DNA from: Candidatus Goldiibacteriota bacterium HGW-Goldbacteria-1
GTDB taxonomy: Bacteria > Oederibacteriota > PGYV01
Assembly: GCA_002839855.1 (NCBI GenBank)
Contig: PGYV01000012.1
Location: forward strand, 27,648-91,647
DNA length: 64,000 nt
Direction: 5' to 3'
Made by a program: the position numbers and the translations under genes. Of the stretch, positions 17,162 to 25,706 are shown piece after piece (position 1 is the stretch's first letter; every line of letters begins with the position of its first letter). Below the pieces are notes generated by a model that was not told the origin of the DNA, did no database searches, and saw only the letters and a program-made list of their open reading frames with translations.

Positions 17162-18469
17162 TTATTTTAATATAGAAAAATCATTGTCTGTCTGTACAAT
17201 ATAATATTTCTTTTTCGTTTCGTCATTTGAAGTGTATTTGTTTTTTTCGCGGAATTCTTTTTCATAAAACTCTCCAAAAATTATCTGCCTGCCGTCGCTG
17301 CAGGTTTTCATATCAATTACTCTTGTGTAATCGCCAACCTTCAGGGAATATGCGCAATTTATATTTAAATCGCTGTCAACATTAAGAATAACGTTGTCGC
17401 AGGATGAAAATAAACCAGATGTTTTACAGGTATCACCGCTTACAAAAATATCCCTGTTGGCCGTCTTACAAATTGACCGCATGTCAAAATTCCTGCATAA
17501 AGTAGAATATAAATACCCCTTTTTTGGCGTAAACTTCTCAAACTTCATAAGGTATCTCTGCATAGGTGCAAAATCTTCACCATCTAATATTGCTATTGCA
17601 AAAATATTATCGTTTACATCCACAAAATCATGCAGCTCCGCGCATCTGACATATCCCCAATCGCGGATGGAATCACCTGCGTTGCCGCTGTATACCGTTT
17701 CAAGACGAAGCCCCTCATCAATCCCTTTATTATTCATTGTGATTGTATTAATAGGATTAAGATCCTCATCCATAGAAAACAACAAACCATTTTTCCATAA
17801 ATTACCGGATACCAAATACTTATTTTCAGAAATAAAAGCAATTTTATACCCTCTTGCAGATTTTGTATGTGTACCTATAAAACTTTCTCTTTTTACTTCT
17901 TCCCCCGCAGAATTCATTTTAACAATAAAAACCTTCTCGTTATCATCATTCTCATCATCAATCTGGCCCGTGGCAACAATATCCCCGGCAGGGTTTACTG
18001 TAATTGATGTAAAATACCCCTCCTTAATTTTTTCATTAAAGGTTTTATACCACAAAAGTTTGCCCATTTCGTCTATTTTAGCCATAAATGGTTTATCACC
18101 TGAACTTCCGGCAAAAACGTATCCGTCTGCAGCGGCAATTATATCAATGCCCCAATCATCTTCAGCTTCCCCAAAATACTTTTTCCACATTATTTTACCG
18201 CCGGCATCAGTTTTAACAACAAGAACATCAAAATTACCGTTTTTTAAAGTATCTGATTTACCTATAAAAACATAATTGTTTTCCCTGTTGGTAAAAGTTT
18301 CCAGTTCTTCGCCTATTTGTATTTCAAAATTCATTGCTTTTTTAACACTTATTTGTTTCAGCGGAATACATGTAGGTGTCGCAGTTGCCTCCGACTGCTC
18401 AGAAAAAGCATGTAAATTCCAGGAAAATAGAAAAACAGACAAACAAATAAAAATCACCCTAATCTTCAT
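17162..18469 (-). CDS. Exported beta-propeller-like protein
   Basis: The 435-residue protein has a signal peptide (MKIRVIFICLSVFLFSWNLHA). It contains repeats of the kind VLVVKTDAGGKIMWKKYFG, DIIAAADGYVFAGSSGDKPFMAKID and VNPAGDIVATGQID, spaced about 50 residues, a pattern seen in bacterial propellers that compare a logged value with a sentence-like W-K-x-Y/F-G blade (delta-60/PQQ-like). Six Cys in the second half (for example CKTSGLFSSCDN) might form disulfides. No lipobox or anchor is seen, so it is probably periplasmic or secreted. AGGGGTGA precedes the start. The exact family was not identified. Confidence 0.65.
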   Translation of the reverse strand: MKIRVIFICLSVFLFSWNLHAFSEQSEATATPTCIPLKQISVKKAMNFEIQIGEELETFTNRENNYVFIGKSDTLKNGNFDVLVVKTDAGGKIMWKKYFGEAEDDWGIDIIAAADGYVFAGSSGDKPFMAKIDEMGKLLWYKTFNEKIKEGYFTSITVNPAGDIVATGQIDDENDDNEKVFIVKMNSAGEEVKRESFIGTHTKSARGYKIAFISENKYLVSGNLWKNGLLFSMDEDLNPINTITMNNKGIDEGLRLETVYSGNAGDSIRDWGYVRCAELHDFVDVNDNIFAIAILDGEDFAPMQRYLMKFEKFTPKKGYLYSTLCRNFDMRSICKTANRDIFVSGDTCKTSGLFSSCDNVILNVDSDLNINCAYSLKVGDYTRVIDMKTCSDGRQIIFGEFYEKEFREKNKYTSNDETKKKYYIVQTDNDFSILK

Positions 18470-18544
18470 TAATCTTCACCCCTTTAAGTCTATCTTTTTT
18501 TAAATCAATCAAATTGGTGTCACCCACTTAACCAATTGACAATA

Positions 18545-18622
18545 CCAAAAAAATCCACATTCCGCTATATTTTATTGGAGTTTATTCTGTCAAAGTCATT
18601 AGTCAAGGCACGATGTCGGGTT
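18545..18622. repeat. Right half of an inverted-repeat element
   Basis: TCCGCTATATTTTATTGG through AGTCAAGGCACGATGTCGGG matches the right ~75 bases of the full elements at 19787 and 34841; the left half is absent. It lies 30 bases past the Fic stop. Confidence 0.65.
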
Positions 18623-18652
18623 ACTTGTCTTTGAAACGGATATAATGACATA

Positions 18653-19666
18653 CTACTCCGCCAGTTCGTATTTTCCTGTTTTTCTGCCGCCGGTTCTTGC
18701 TATTATACCCGCTTTCTGCAGTGGTTTTAAAATAAAATGTGTTCCCTGTACTGTAATCTTAAGTGCGGATGATAATTCCTTTACGCTTAATCTGCCTGCG
18801 TTTCTAAGCAGATTCAGTGTTTTTTCCTGTTTTGGGGTAAGTGTAATATCCCGGCCCATGGAAACTACACCCGCTTCCAAAACGCGCGTCCAGGCTTCTG
18901 TCAAAGCCTGCGCCACCGCTTCCAGATAGAATTCAAGCCAGCCTGTTAAGTCTCCGCCGGATGCGGATTTAAGCGCAAGATAATAATTCCTTTTGTGCCT
19001 GTATATGATATCATCCACGGAAAAAATATGTAGCGTGTCAAAATTGCGCCTTAGCAGCTCCCACATTCCAAGAAGCCTGCCTACCCTTCCATTGCCGTCA
19101 ACAAACGGGTGTATAGCCACAAACTTATAATGAATAAGCCCCGATGCGATTTCTGCGGGATAATCTATTGCCTTTGTTTTTATCCATTTCTCCAGATCCT
19201 GCATAAGCTTTAACACCTTAACTGAGGCCGGCGGTTTGTATATTATGTTACCCAGACCATCAACTACATAATTCTGTATTTTACGGTACTCTCCGGCCGC
19301 GCTGCCCTTTAACGTGCCTTCCGTGGTTATCTGATGAAGTTTTAATATAGTGTTCTGTGAGAGCGGTTTTTTGGATGCTTTTTGAACAAACCTGATAGCT
19401 GCAAGATAATTTAAGACCGCCCTTTCGGCAATGCTTAATTCCCGTCCGGGATTTTTCTGCGCTGCCAGCGCTTTAACTTCCGGAAGGCTAAGTACAAAAC
19501 CTTCTATAGCTGTTGAGCCAAGGGCGTTGCGTAAAAAAGCTTCTTTTTGAAGCGCGGGTTTATACGCAAGCTTGACTCTGGAACCCTCTATTTTACCTTT
19601 TAATTCATTAATCTCGGCAACAAGGGCAATTATGTGATTTGTGGTTATAAATCTGGTATCCGGCAT
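18653..19666 (-). CDS. Fic-domain AMP-transferase with C-terminal winged helix
   Basis: The 337-residue protein contains the complete Fic motif HPFVDGNGRVGR (186-197) with catalytic His186. The N-terminal helix carries STAIEG (51-56), which fits the inhibitory (S/T)xxxE(G/N) motif of class II Fic enzymes. The C-terminal ~60 residues (LTPKQEKTLNLLRNAG, LSVKELSSALKITVQG, LQKAGIIARTGGRKTGKYE) form a winged helix. Fic enzymes transfer AMP or related groups to protein hydroxyls. Many stand-alone members with this layout regulate themselves; the target is unknown. AAGGAGGG precedes the ATG and a promoter is visible at 19684-19712. Confidence 0.92.
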   Translation of the reverse strand: MPDTRFITTNHIIALVAEINELKGKIEGSRVKLAYKPALQKEAFLRNALGSTAIEGFVLSLPEVKALAAQKNPGRELSIAERAVLNYLAAIRFVQKASKKPLSQNTILKLHQITTEGTLKGSAAGEYRKIQNYVVDGLGNIIYKPPASVKVLKLMQDLEKWIKTKAIDYPAEIASGLIHYKFVAIHPFVDGNGRVGRLLGMWELLRRNFDTLHIFSVDDIIYRHKRNYYLALKSASGGDLTGWLEFYLEAVAQALTEAWTRVLEAGVVSMGRDITLTPKQEKTLNLLRNAGRLSVKELSSALKITVQGTHFILKPLQKAGIIARTGGRKTGKYELAE

Positions 19667-19683
19667 ATGCCCTCCTTTTTTAT

Positions 19684-19712
19684 ATTAAAGCATATTTAAA
19701 GTAATATTTCAA
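19684..19712 (-). promoter_or_regulatory. Sigma-70-like promoter of the fic gene
   Basis: TTGAAA (19707-19712), 17-base spacer, TTTAAT (19684-19689), giving a very short leader that still contains the Shine-Dalgarno site. Confidence 0.45.
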
Positions 19713-19786
19713 GCGGGCAAATGCCGGTAATGGACCATAAAAGTATATATCAGCCATTGGGCCGTGCCCTATTGGCAAAAAGAAAT

Positions 19787-20058
19787 CCCAACACCGTGCC
19801 TTGACTAAAGACATAATACAAAAATCCGCCAAATTTTAAGGCACTTTCTTTAAAACCACGTAAATAATAAATTTTAAACGCTTATTTTATTTACACGGCT
19901 GTATTCTGAAACACATTTTAAACATCATTATTTTCCAACAAATCCGCATTCCGCTATATTTTATTGGCGTTTGTTCTATCAAAGTCATGAGTCAAGGCAC
20001 GGTGTTGGGTTGCTCTTTATTCTATCAAAGTCATGAGTCAAGGCACGGTGTCGGTTTA
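19787..20058. mobile_element. MITE-like inverted-repeat element, copy A
   Basis: The left end reads CCCAACACCGTGCCTTGACT and the right end AGTCAAGGCACGGTGTTGGG, an almost perfect inverted repeat. The interior (~190 bases) is AT-rich and non-coding and shares segments with copies at 22775 and 34841. The right end is present twice in tandem (about 19976-20009 and 20022-20054). This fills most of the 405-base gap between fic and the PIN/Phd pair; the other ~120 bases hold the fic promoter. No transposase is inside. Confidence 0.7.
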
Positions 20059-20071
20059 CTTTTTTATTTCT

Positions 20072-20473
20072 TTAGCTTACTTCCAGAAATTCTGCCGGTG
20101 TTACCACTCTGGTATTCCCATATTTTTTTCCCGGGAAATGTTTTATGTTTCCTGTTATTATAAAATCCGCGCCGCCCGAAACAGCCGCCGCTATAAAAAT
20201 AATGTCATCTTCCGGCACGTTGTCATGAAACCCGGACGAATCAACGCATTCAAAAACATCTTTTCCCATAAAAAAAAGAAATGCATTCAGATCTGCGGCC
20301 GAAAACCCGAACTTCTTCCTGCTCAGCACACCCTGATACTCTTCAAGCACCGCTTTGCTTACAACCGGAAATATCCTGCCGTCAAAAACCATCTGCATAA
20401 CCTGCGAAGGTTTTCCTCCGGGGCTTAACAGAGCGGATACAAGTACATTAGTATCAATTACCGCCTTTATCAT
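20072..20473 (-). CDS. PIN-family toxin (COG1569 type)
   Basis: The 133-residue product matches the PIN subfamily whose members read VIDTNVLVSALLSPGG at the start. Active-site acids appear at D7, E44/E45 (VLEEYQ), D89/D90 (VPEDDIIFIAAA) and D103 (GADFIITGN). PIN toxins cleave RNA. The start overlaps the upstream antitoxin stop by four bases (ATGA). This group usually pairs with a small Phd/YefM- or RHH-like protein, as here. The element copy A right end lies directly past its stop. Confidence 0.87.
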   Translation of the reverse strand: MIKAVIDTNVLVSALLSPGGKPSQVMQMVFDGRIFPVVSKAVLEEYQGVLSRKKFGFSAADLNAFLFFMGKDVFECVDSSGFHDNVPEDDIIFIAAAVSGGADFIITGNIKHFPGKKYGNTRVVTPAEFLEVS

Positions 20474-20763
20474 TTAATTTTTTTACGGGCGCCTCTTTTA
20501 TCCGCCCTGTATTCTTGAATTTCCTTAAGCCCTTCTTTTTCCCCGATACCCCCGTGCGCACCCTTTTTCTGCATTCTTCCAAACGCTGCTGCAGCTTTGA
20601 TTCTCATAGCCTCATTTACCACAAACTCAAAATTATCCTCATTAATGGGCAGCATATAGGCTATAGGTTTTCCGTTCAGGGTTAAAACGCTGTCTTCCCT
20701 GCTCATTATCTGCCTTGTTTTTTTATTTTTCACGGCCAGATCCCGTACTGTTATGAACTTCAT
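20470..20763 (-). CDS. Phd/YefM-like antitoxin
   Basis: The 97-residue protein starts MKFITVRDLAVKNKKTRQIMSRE and continues SVLTLNGKPIAYMLPI, which fits the Phd/YefM fold (N-terminal DNA-binding part, LxxNGKP(I/V)A beta-turn). The Lys/Arg-rich C-terminus (YRADKRGARKKIK) probably wraps the toxin. Antitoxin-first order and ATGA overlap with the PIN gene support a type II module. AAGGAGG precedes the ATG. An extended -10 box and inverted GTATAAC arms lie upstream, so autoregulation is likely. Confidence 0.75.
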   Translation of the reverse strand: MKFITVRDLAVKNKKTRQIMSREDSVLTLNGKPIAYMLPINEDNFEFVVNEAMRIKAAAAFGRMQKKGAHGGIGEKEGLKEIQEYRADKRGARKKIK

Positions 20764-20805
20764 CTTCGGCCTCCTTCGGTTCGTTATTTACCTGTTGTAA
20801 TAAAA

Positions 20806-20831
20806 GTATAACATATGTTTGACAGTTATAC
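20806..20831 (-). promoter_or_regulatory. Promoter/operator of the PIN/Phd-like operon
   Basis: Arms GTATAAC (20806-20812) and GTTATAC (20825-20831) are inverted around 12 bases. Read on the minus strand the second arm forms TGTTATACT, an extended -10 box. Same arms as at 9480-9508. Confidence 0.45.
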
Positions 20832-21022
20832 AACAATTTGATAAAAGGAAAAACCTGCAATACAAAGAAAAAAAAGAAATAGTGCCGGACTTTGAAATCA
20901 GAAAGTATCCCCATGCCTGCCGTTTGTTATTGCCATTATCAAGTCACGAATCAGGCTCCGGCACCATTTTTATTACTCTCAACACAAGGTCCGTCCCCTT
21001 TTACTTATTACGCTTAAAACAC
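20832..21022. other. Intergenic stretch with two REP-like motifs
   Basis: The space between the PIN/Phd operon and the lipoprotein gene at 21074 has no supported gene. It carries TCAGGCTCCGGCACCATTTT (about 20952) and the CAAGGTCCGTCCCC motif at 20983-21003. Confidence 0.5.
20983..21003. repeat. REP-like 3'-end motif
   Basis: CACAAGGTCCGTCCCCTTTT, preceded by CTCTCAA; it lies beyond the terminator of the lipoprotein gene ending at 21074. Confidence 0.6.
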
Positions 21023-21058
21023 AAAAAGCCGGGCTTATAATTTCCAGCCCGGCTTTTT
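21023..21058 (-). terminator. Rho-independent terminator
   Basis: Perfect 13-bp arms AAAAAGCCGGGCT / AGCCCGGCTTTTT with a ten-base loop, 16 bases past the lipoprotein stop. T runs exist on both strands, so it can work bidirectionally. Confidence 0.85.
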
Positions 21059-21073
21059 TACATTATATTTTGA

Positions 21074-22507
21074 TTATTCAGTAAATTTCATAACCATTGC
21101 TTTTGCACTTAGGTTTGAATCCTTAAAGGAAACATACAGTGTTCCTGTCCCGGTATCCGCGTGAATGGAAACAAAACCCGCATACCCGGGAGAAAAACCT
21201 GCCGCGCCTACAAGAACCCAGCTGGTTCCGTTATATTTTTTTACTGTTACCTTGCCTGCATTATCCGCATCGCTGTATGCAACATATGGTATGCCGCCAT
21301 AAAGACAAATTGATGAGTAAGCAGAATTGGAAGACCCTCCTGTATTTACGCTTACAGTTGTAAGATTCAATCCAACCTGAGCCCAGCTTCCGGCTGTAAA
21401 TTTTTTAACTTTTACTATGCCGTCTTCCACTGAAGCCAGGTATGGTGTACCTGTTGATACATCAAGTGAATGATAATAAGCCTGCAAACCCGAAGAACCG
21501 GCATTACCCACCGCTGCCCATGATGTACTGTACTGCATTACAGCAGATCTTCCGCCGTTTGCCACATCATCATATGCCACATAAGGTGACCCGCCATACA
21601 CATATAAAGATGGAGTATTTATTATTCCGGCTGATATGCCCGCGCTGCCTACCGCACCCCATGAGCTTCCGTTAAATTTCATAACCGTAGCCTTGGAACC
21701 GTTTCCAACATCCCTGTATGCAACGTATGGCGTTCCGCTGTCAACAAACAATGATGTGTCATATACATCAGCCGCAGAAAAACCTCCTGTGCCCACCAGT
21801 TCCCACGCTGAACTGTTATATTTTTTCACTACCACGCCGAAACCGTAATCGTTATCCGCGTAAGAAACATATGGAATGCCGTTATACACAAAAACGGATA
21901 TCGAGTCAGCTTCCCCGTTTGTAAGCCAGCTTCCAACTGTCTCCCATGCTGCGCCATTATATTTTTTTACCAGAATTTTCTTTGCGTTTGCTTCATCCTG
22001 ATATGCCACATATGGCGTTCCATTGTATACATATGAGGCAATATAATTTACACCTCCATCAGAAAAACCCGCAGGTCCTACATACTGCCAGGCGGCTATT
22101 GTTGCTGTTGCGGTAAGCGTTATCGTGGCTGTCACTGTCACCGTATTCGTCTGCGTGACAGTTTTTGTAGGTGTAGCCGAAGATGTCCGCGTGACTGTCA
22201 GCGTAGCAGAAAATACAGGCGTAACCGTTGCGGTAAGCGTGAAAGTATTTTCTGCTGTTGAAGACTGCGTCATGCTGCAGGTTATTGTATGGGTCATTGT
22301 GGCGGTAGCGGAATAAACTGCCGTCGCGGTACCTGTACCCGTAACTGACTGCGTTATTGTTGAAGTTAAAGTCGCGGTACCTATGACCGCAGCAGGCGTA
22401 TTTGTGCTTACAACCGGAGCGGTTGGAGAAGCTTTTTTACAACCGTTTAAAGCTACTAAAGATAAAATTACTACAACGCATACCACCGTCATTTTTACGT
22501 TTTTCAT
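21074..22507 (-). CDS. Beta-propeller lipoprotein with Thr-rich linker
   Basis: The start at 22505-22507 has GGAGGGAAT directly upstream and leads into a lipoprotein signal (VVVILSLVALNGCKK, lipobox LNGC). Residues about 30-140 are a Thr/Val/Ala linker of the TATVT type. The remaining ~330 residues are about seven repeats of ~48 residues that end GTPYVAYxDxxN and continue with VxKYNGxxWxxVG; for example GIPYVSYADNDYGFGVVVKK. This is a beta-propeller of the same family as the gene at 22992. It is likely tethered to a membrane by lipid and displayed by the linker; ligand unknown. Confidence 0.78.
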   Translation of the reverse strand: MKNVKMTVVCVVVILSLVALNGCKKASPTAPVVSTNTPAAVIGTATLTSTITQSVTGTGTATAVYSATATMTHTITCSMTQSSTAENTFTLTATVTPVFSATLTVTRTSSATPTKTVTQTNTVTVTATITLTATATIAAWQYVGPAGFSDGGVNYIASYVYNGTPYVAYQDEANAKKILVKKYNGAAWETVGSWLTNGEADSISVFVYNGIPYVSYADNDYGFGVVVKKYNSSAWELVGTGGFSAADVYDTSLFVDSGTPYVAYRDVGNGSKATVMKFNGSSWGAVGSAGISAGIINTPSLYVYGGSPYVAYDDVANGGRSAVMQYSTSWAAVGNAGSSGLQAYYHSLDVSTGTPYLASVEDGIVKVKKFTAGSWAQVGLNLTTVSVNTGGSSNSAYSSICLYGGIPYVAYSDADNAGKVTVKKYNGTSWVLVGAAGFSPGYAGFVSIHADTGTGTLYVSFKDSNLSAKAMVMKFTE

Positions 22508-22774
22508 ATTCCCTCCATTTATATATCCCAAAATAATTACTTCTAAATAATTAGTAAGGGCTAAGTATACAGCCTTTTTTTAATTAAATTATTAAAAAAT
22601 TATTGCCATTAGCGCCGGGGCAACTTGCAAGTTTTATTGCACCACTTCAAAGATCCCACACATTTTCCTTGCAACATTTTGCATTATCATGTCATTGGCT
22701 GTCTTGTATTCGGGTAGTTGTTGATCCGGTTTTGTACCTTCTTTACCGTTTCACCGTCACGTTTCCTAAGAAAA

Positions 22775-22957
22775 CCCAACACCGTGCCTTGACTGAAGAC
22801 ATTATACCAAAAATCTCCTTATTTTAAAGGCGCTTTGCTTAAAACCAGGTAAATAATGCATTCTAACCGCTTATGATATTTCCCAACAATTACACATTTC
22901 ACTATATTTTATTACCGTTTATTCTATCAAAGTCATGAGTCAAGGCACGGTGTCGGA
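22775..22957. mobile_element. MITE-like inverted-repeat element, copy B
   Basis: Left end CCCAACACCGTGCCTTGACT, right end AGTCAAGGCACGGTGTCGGA. About 183 bases, non-coding; interior shares TTTAAAGGCGCTTTGCTTAA-like and ACTATATTTTATTACCG segments with the other copies. It occupies the right part of the 484-base gap between two lipoprotein genes; the left part (22508-22774) shows only the leader of the gene at 22507. Confidence 0.7.
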
Positions 22958-22991
22958 TTACTTTTTACTCGTCTGTTCCCTTTTATTACTT

Positions 22992-24161
22992 CTAATTTGA
23001 AAATTTCATTAACCCTGATACACCCTTATAAGTTGCAGCGACATATGGAATACCGTCATAAACAAATATTTTCGGAAGACCGCTGCTATCGTTCATAAAA
23101 GCCTGCTTACCTATATATACCCAAGACGCACCATCAAACTTCATCGCCGTAACATTACTTTGAAGCTTTGCATCAATAAAAGCAACATAAGGCACTCCGT
23201 CATATACATATAAAGAAATTCCGTCGACTCTTCCCAAAGAGAATTCCGCATCCCCTACCATTGCCCAGGTGCTGCCAAATAATTTTTTTACCGTAATCCC
23301 ATCGCAGGTTGTATCATAACAATTTCCATAGCCATCTTTATACGCAACATATGGAGTATCACCGTCTACGAACAGAGTCAAAATTCTGATTAAATCCGAA
23401 GAAATGCTGCCCGAACCAAGTTCCTGCCATACCCCGGATTCATATTTGATTACTTTGCCTACAGATATGCCCGATGTAAGATATTCCAAAAAAGATACAT
23501 AAATTTTGCCATTAGAAACTTGCAGCGAAACGTTGTTTACTTGATTATCAGGGATCCCGGAAGAACCAACATCTTCCCAATTTGAACCATTAAACTTTAC
23601 AACTCTCAGTTTACCGTTATTTGTGTCATCCCTGTAAGCAAGATAAGGAACTCCCTGGTAAACATCCATCGAACTTGAATCTATATCAGTCTTAGCAAAC
23701 ACCCTGTCTCCTAAAAAAGACCATGTATTTCCATCAAATTTCTTTACAGTTGCAGCAGAAAAACTGTATTCATAATATGAAAGATACACATTATTCCCAT
23801 CAACAACCATATTAATATCACGAACCCCGCTGGAACCAACAGAATTATCAATTAGTGGCTGTTTTACAAATTTATCACCTGTCAATTTAAAAACACTGGG
23901 ATAATCAAATAAATCAGGATCGGCTGCCGCTAAATAATGTGTGCCATTACTTATCGTATAATCTAAACCTTTACCTCCGGCGAATACCCCCGCGACAAAT
24001 TTCCAGGAAGGCGTCGGCGTTAATGTAATTGTGGCGGTAAACGCAGGCGTGGCTGTTGATTCAGGTTGGCTTGGCGAAAATGTGTTACTATATCTTTTAC
24101 ACGATATAACAACAAGTAAAAGAATAAAGAAATACAGAATGTAAAAAGAATATTTACGCAC
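22992..24161 (-). CDS. Beta-propeller lipoprotein
   Basis: The 389-residue protein starts with GTG; AGGAGG lies four bases upstream. The signal peptide ends in LLVVISCKR, a lipobox with Cys21. A short Thr/Pro linker (TPAFTATITLTPTPSW) leads to about six blades of ~50 residues with phrases such as YQGVPYLAYRDDTNNGKLRVVKFNG and YDGVPYVAFIDAKLQ. It is a close relative of the product at 21074, in the same orientation, with element copy B between them. The propeller probably binds a ligand outside the inner membrane; nothing shows catalysis. Confidence 0.75.
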   Translation of the reverse strand: MRKYSFYILYFFILLLVVISCKRYSNTFSPSQPESTATPAFTATITLTPTPSWKFVAGVFAGGKGLDYTISNGTHYLAAADPDLFDYPSVFKLTGDKFVKQPLIDNSVGSSGVRDINMVVDGNNVYLSYYEYSFSAATVKKFDGNTWSFLGDRVFAKTDIDSSSMDVYQGVPYLAYRDDTNNGKLRVVKFNGSNWEDVGSSGIPDNQVNNVSLQVSNGKIYVSFLEYLTSGISVGKVIKYESGVWQELGSGSISSDLIRILTLFVDGDTPYVAYKDGYGNCYDTTCDGITVKKLFGSTWAMVGDAEFSLGRVDGISLYVYDGVPYVAFIDAKLQSNVTAMKFDGASWVYIGKQAFMNDSSGLPKIFVYDGIPYVAATYKGVSGLMKFSN

Positions 24162-24231
24162 ATGACCTCCTAAATTACTGTCAATTTCAACTTAAAAATT
24201 TTGTACATTGCGCTTTAACTAAATTAGAACC

Positions 24232-24429
24232 AAAAAGATAGAAATTATGCCGCCTATTGCCCCCAATACCAGCAATACTATTGCTATCGCACAGCCTGCA
24301 GGCGACCACGCGGATAAGGCATAGCCGTCACCGTCCGGAAACCCGCCAATGCCGATTTATTCCCAGATATCCCAAAAACAAACACAGAAAAAACGTCAGC
24401 GTCCTTGACCTTGCACCATCATTCCCCAT
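24232..24429 (-). pseudogene. Disrupted second copy of the small TM2-like gene
   Basis: The ~215 bases here are nearly identical to 16885-17110, including the upstream leader with ATTTTCCCCTGTTATTAATA. The frame opens MGNDGARSRTLTFFLCLFLG then YLGINRHWRVSGR and stops, because ~14 extra bases relative to the other copy shift the frame. It explains most of the 349-base gap between the genes at 22992 and 24511. One of the two loci is a duplicate that arrived with its own leader. Confidence 0.7.
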
Positions 24430-24482
24430 AATTTTCCCCTGTTATTAATATTTATTTCCCGCATTCGGCAGTATCAAATCTC

Positions 24483-24506
24483 AACTTAAGGTCCGTCCCC
24501 TATTAT
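24483..24506. repeat. REP-like 3'-end motif
   Basis: AACTTAAGGTCCGTCCCCTA then TTAT, four bases before the stop of the NHL gene at 24511; near-identical to 16093-16114. Confidence 0.6.
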
Positions 24507-24510
24507 CCAC

Positions 24511-25602
24511 TTAATTATAAACCTTAAACATCGCTATTATATAATACGGCGGTACCGAAACATATACACTGCCTGTACCGCTGTCAATTGCAATAGCATG
24601 CGGCAGATACAGGGGCGCGTCCGCAATTTCTGAATTATTCCATTTCTTAATGAATACACCATTACTGTCAAATACCTGAATCCTGTTATTATGCGTATCC
24701 GCCGCATATACCCTGCCCGTGGCGCTGTCCACTGCAACACTATATTGAAATTGAAATTTCCCGTCAGCGGTTCCATATCCACCCCATTTCGTAATAAACG
24801 TGCCGTTACTGTCAAATACCTGAATTCTGTCATTGCCGGAATCCGCGACATATACCCTTCCCGCGGCGCTGTCTATTGCAACATCCAAAGGGGTGTTAAA
24901 CTGTCCGTCTTCACTGCCGGCAACTCCCCATTTTGTAATAAACGTGCCGTTACTGTCAAATACCTGAATCCTTTGATTCTCGGTATCCGCTACATATACC
25001 ATGCCTGTGGCGCTGTCAACGGCTATACCGCACGGATTATTAAACTGTCCGTCAGCGGCGCCTAAACTTCCCCACTTTGTAATAAACACGCCATTACTGT
25101 CAAATACCTGAATCCTGTGATTCCCGGTATCCACGACATATACCCTGCCTGTAGCGCTGTCTGCCGCAACATCTTCAACGGAAATAAGCTGCCCGTCAGA
25201 ACTGCCGTAACTTCCAAATTTTGTGACATAAACTCCGTCTCTGTCAAACACCTTAATCACGCCATTATTTGCAATATATACCCTTCCTTTAATGCTGTCT
25301 ATCGCAACACCGGCAGGATCACTAAGCTGCCAGTCCTCGCCGCCAAAACCGCCCCATTTTTTAATATACTGAACGCTTATTGTGGGTGTTGCGGTTGCGG
25401 ATAAAACCGCAATTGCCGTCTTAGACGCGCTGATTCCATTCAACCAGCCGGCCAGCGCTTCAATTGTCTGCGTTGCATTAGGCGTCTGTGTTGCGCCCGG
25501 AGTGTTTGTAGCTTCAGGAAAAGCCGGCGATACAGTTGTTTTACACCCGTGCATAAGAATAACCATAAAAATAACAGCCGTTAGGAAATGTATTTTTTTC
25601 AT
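24511..25602 (-). CDS. NHL-repeat lipoprotein, paralogue 1
   Basis: The 363-residue protein has a lipoprotein signal (VIFMVILMHGCKTT, lipobox MHGC), a conserved 50-residue spacer (TPNATQTIEALAGWLNG, TAIAVLSATATPTISVQ) and six NHL-type blades of 48 residues (144 bases). Each blade reads like GVFITKWGSLGAADGQF, GIAVDSATGMVYVAD, NQRIQVFDSNG. NHL propellers bind proteins, RNA or sugars; the ligand here is not known. It is one of five paralogues between 24.5 and 31.5 kb, all minus strand. The last blade is the most diverged. Confidence 0.88.
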   Translation of the reverse strand: MKKIHFLTAVIFMVILMHGCKTTVSPAFPEATNTPGATQTPNATQTIEALAGWLNGISASKTAIAVLSATATPTISVQYIKKWGGFGGEDWQLSDPAGVAIDSIKGRVYIANNGVIKVFDRDGVYVTKFGSYGSSDGQLISVEDVAADSATGRVYVVDTGNHRIQVFDSNGVFITKWGSLGAADGQFNNPCGIAVDSATGMVYVADTENQRIQVFDSNGTFITKWGVAGSEDGQFNTPLDVAIDSAAGRVYVADSGNDRIQVFDSNGTFITKWGGYGTADGKFQFQYSVAVDSATGRVYAADTHNNRIQVFDSNGVFIKKWNNSEIADAPLYLPHAIAIDSGTGSVYVSVPPYYIIAMFKVYN

Positions 25603-25706
25603 AAATGCTCCTGATGATTAATGCGTTCTGTTAATTCTAACCGGCGCGCCTTACCGGCAATTAAACCTGCCGTAAATTTTTATGACGCGCTGAATTATAA
25701 GACTGT

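Noticed and set aside
17394-18275. Plus-strand 293-residue frame
   Set aside because: It is antisense to the beta-propeller gene, which has a signal peptide, ribosome site and repeat structure.
20819-21040. Plus-strand 73-residue frame in an intergenic gap
   Set aside because: Runs through a REP-like motif and into a terminator; no ribosome site and no recognisable domain.
19787-22957. Inverted-repeat elements as integron attC sites
   Set aside because: Ends partly fit attC cores, but length, missing partner cores in most copies and the gene truncation by copy C favour MITE-like insertion; kept only as a hypothesis.
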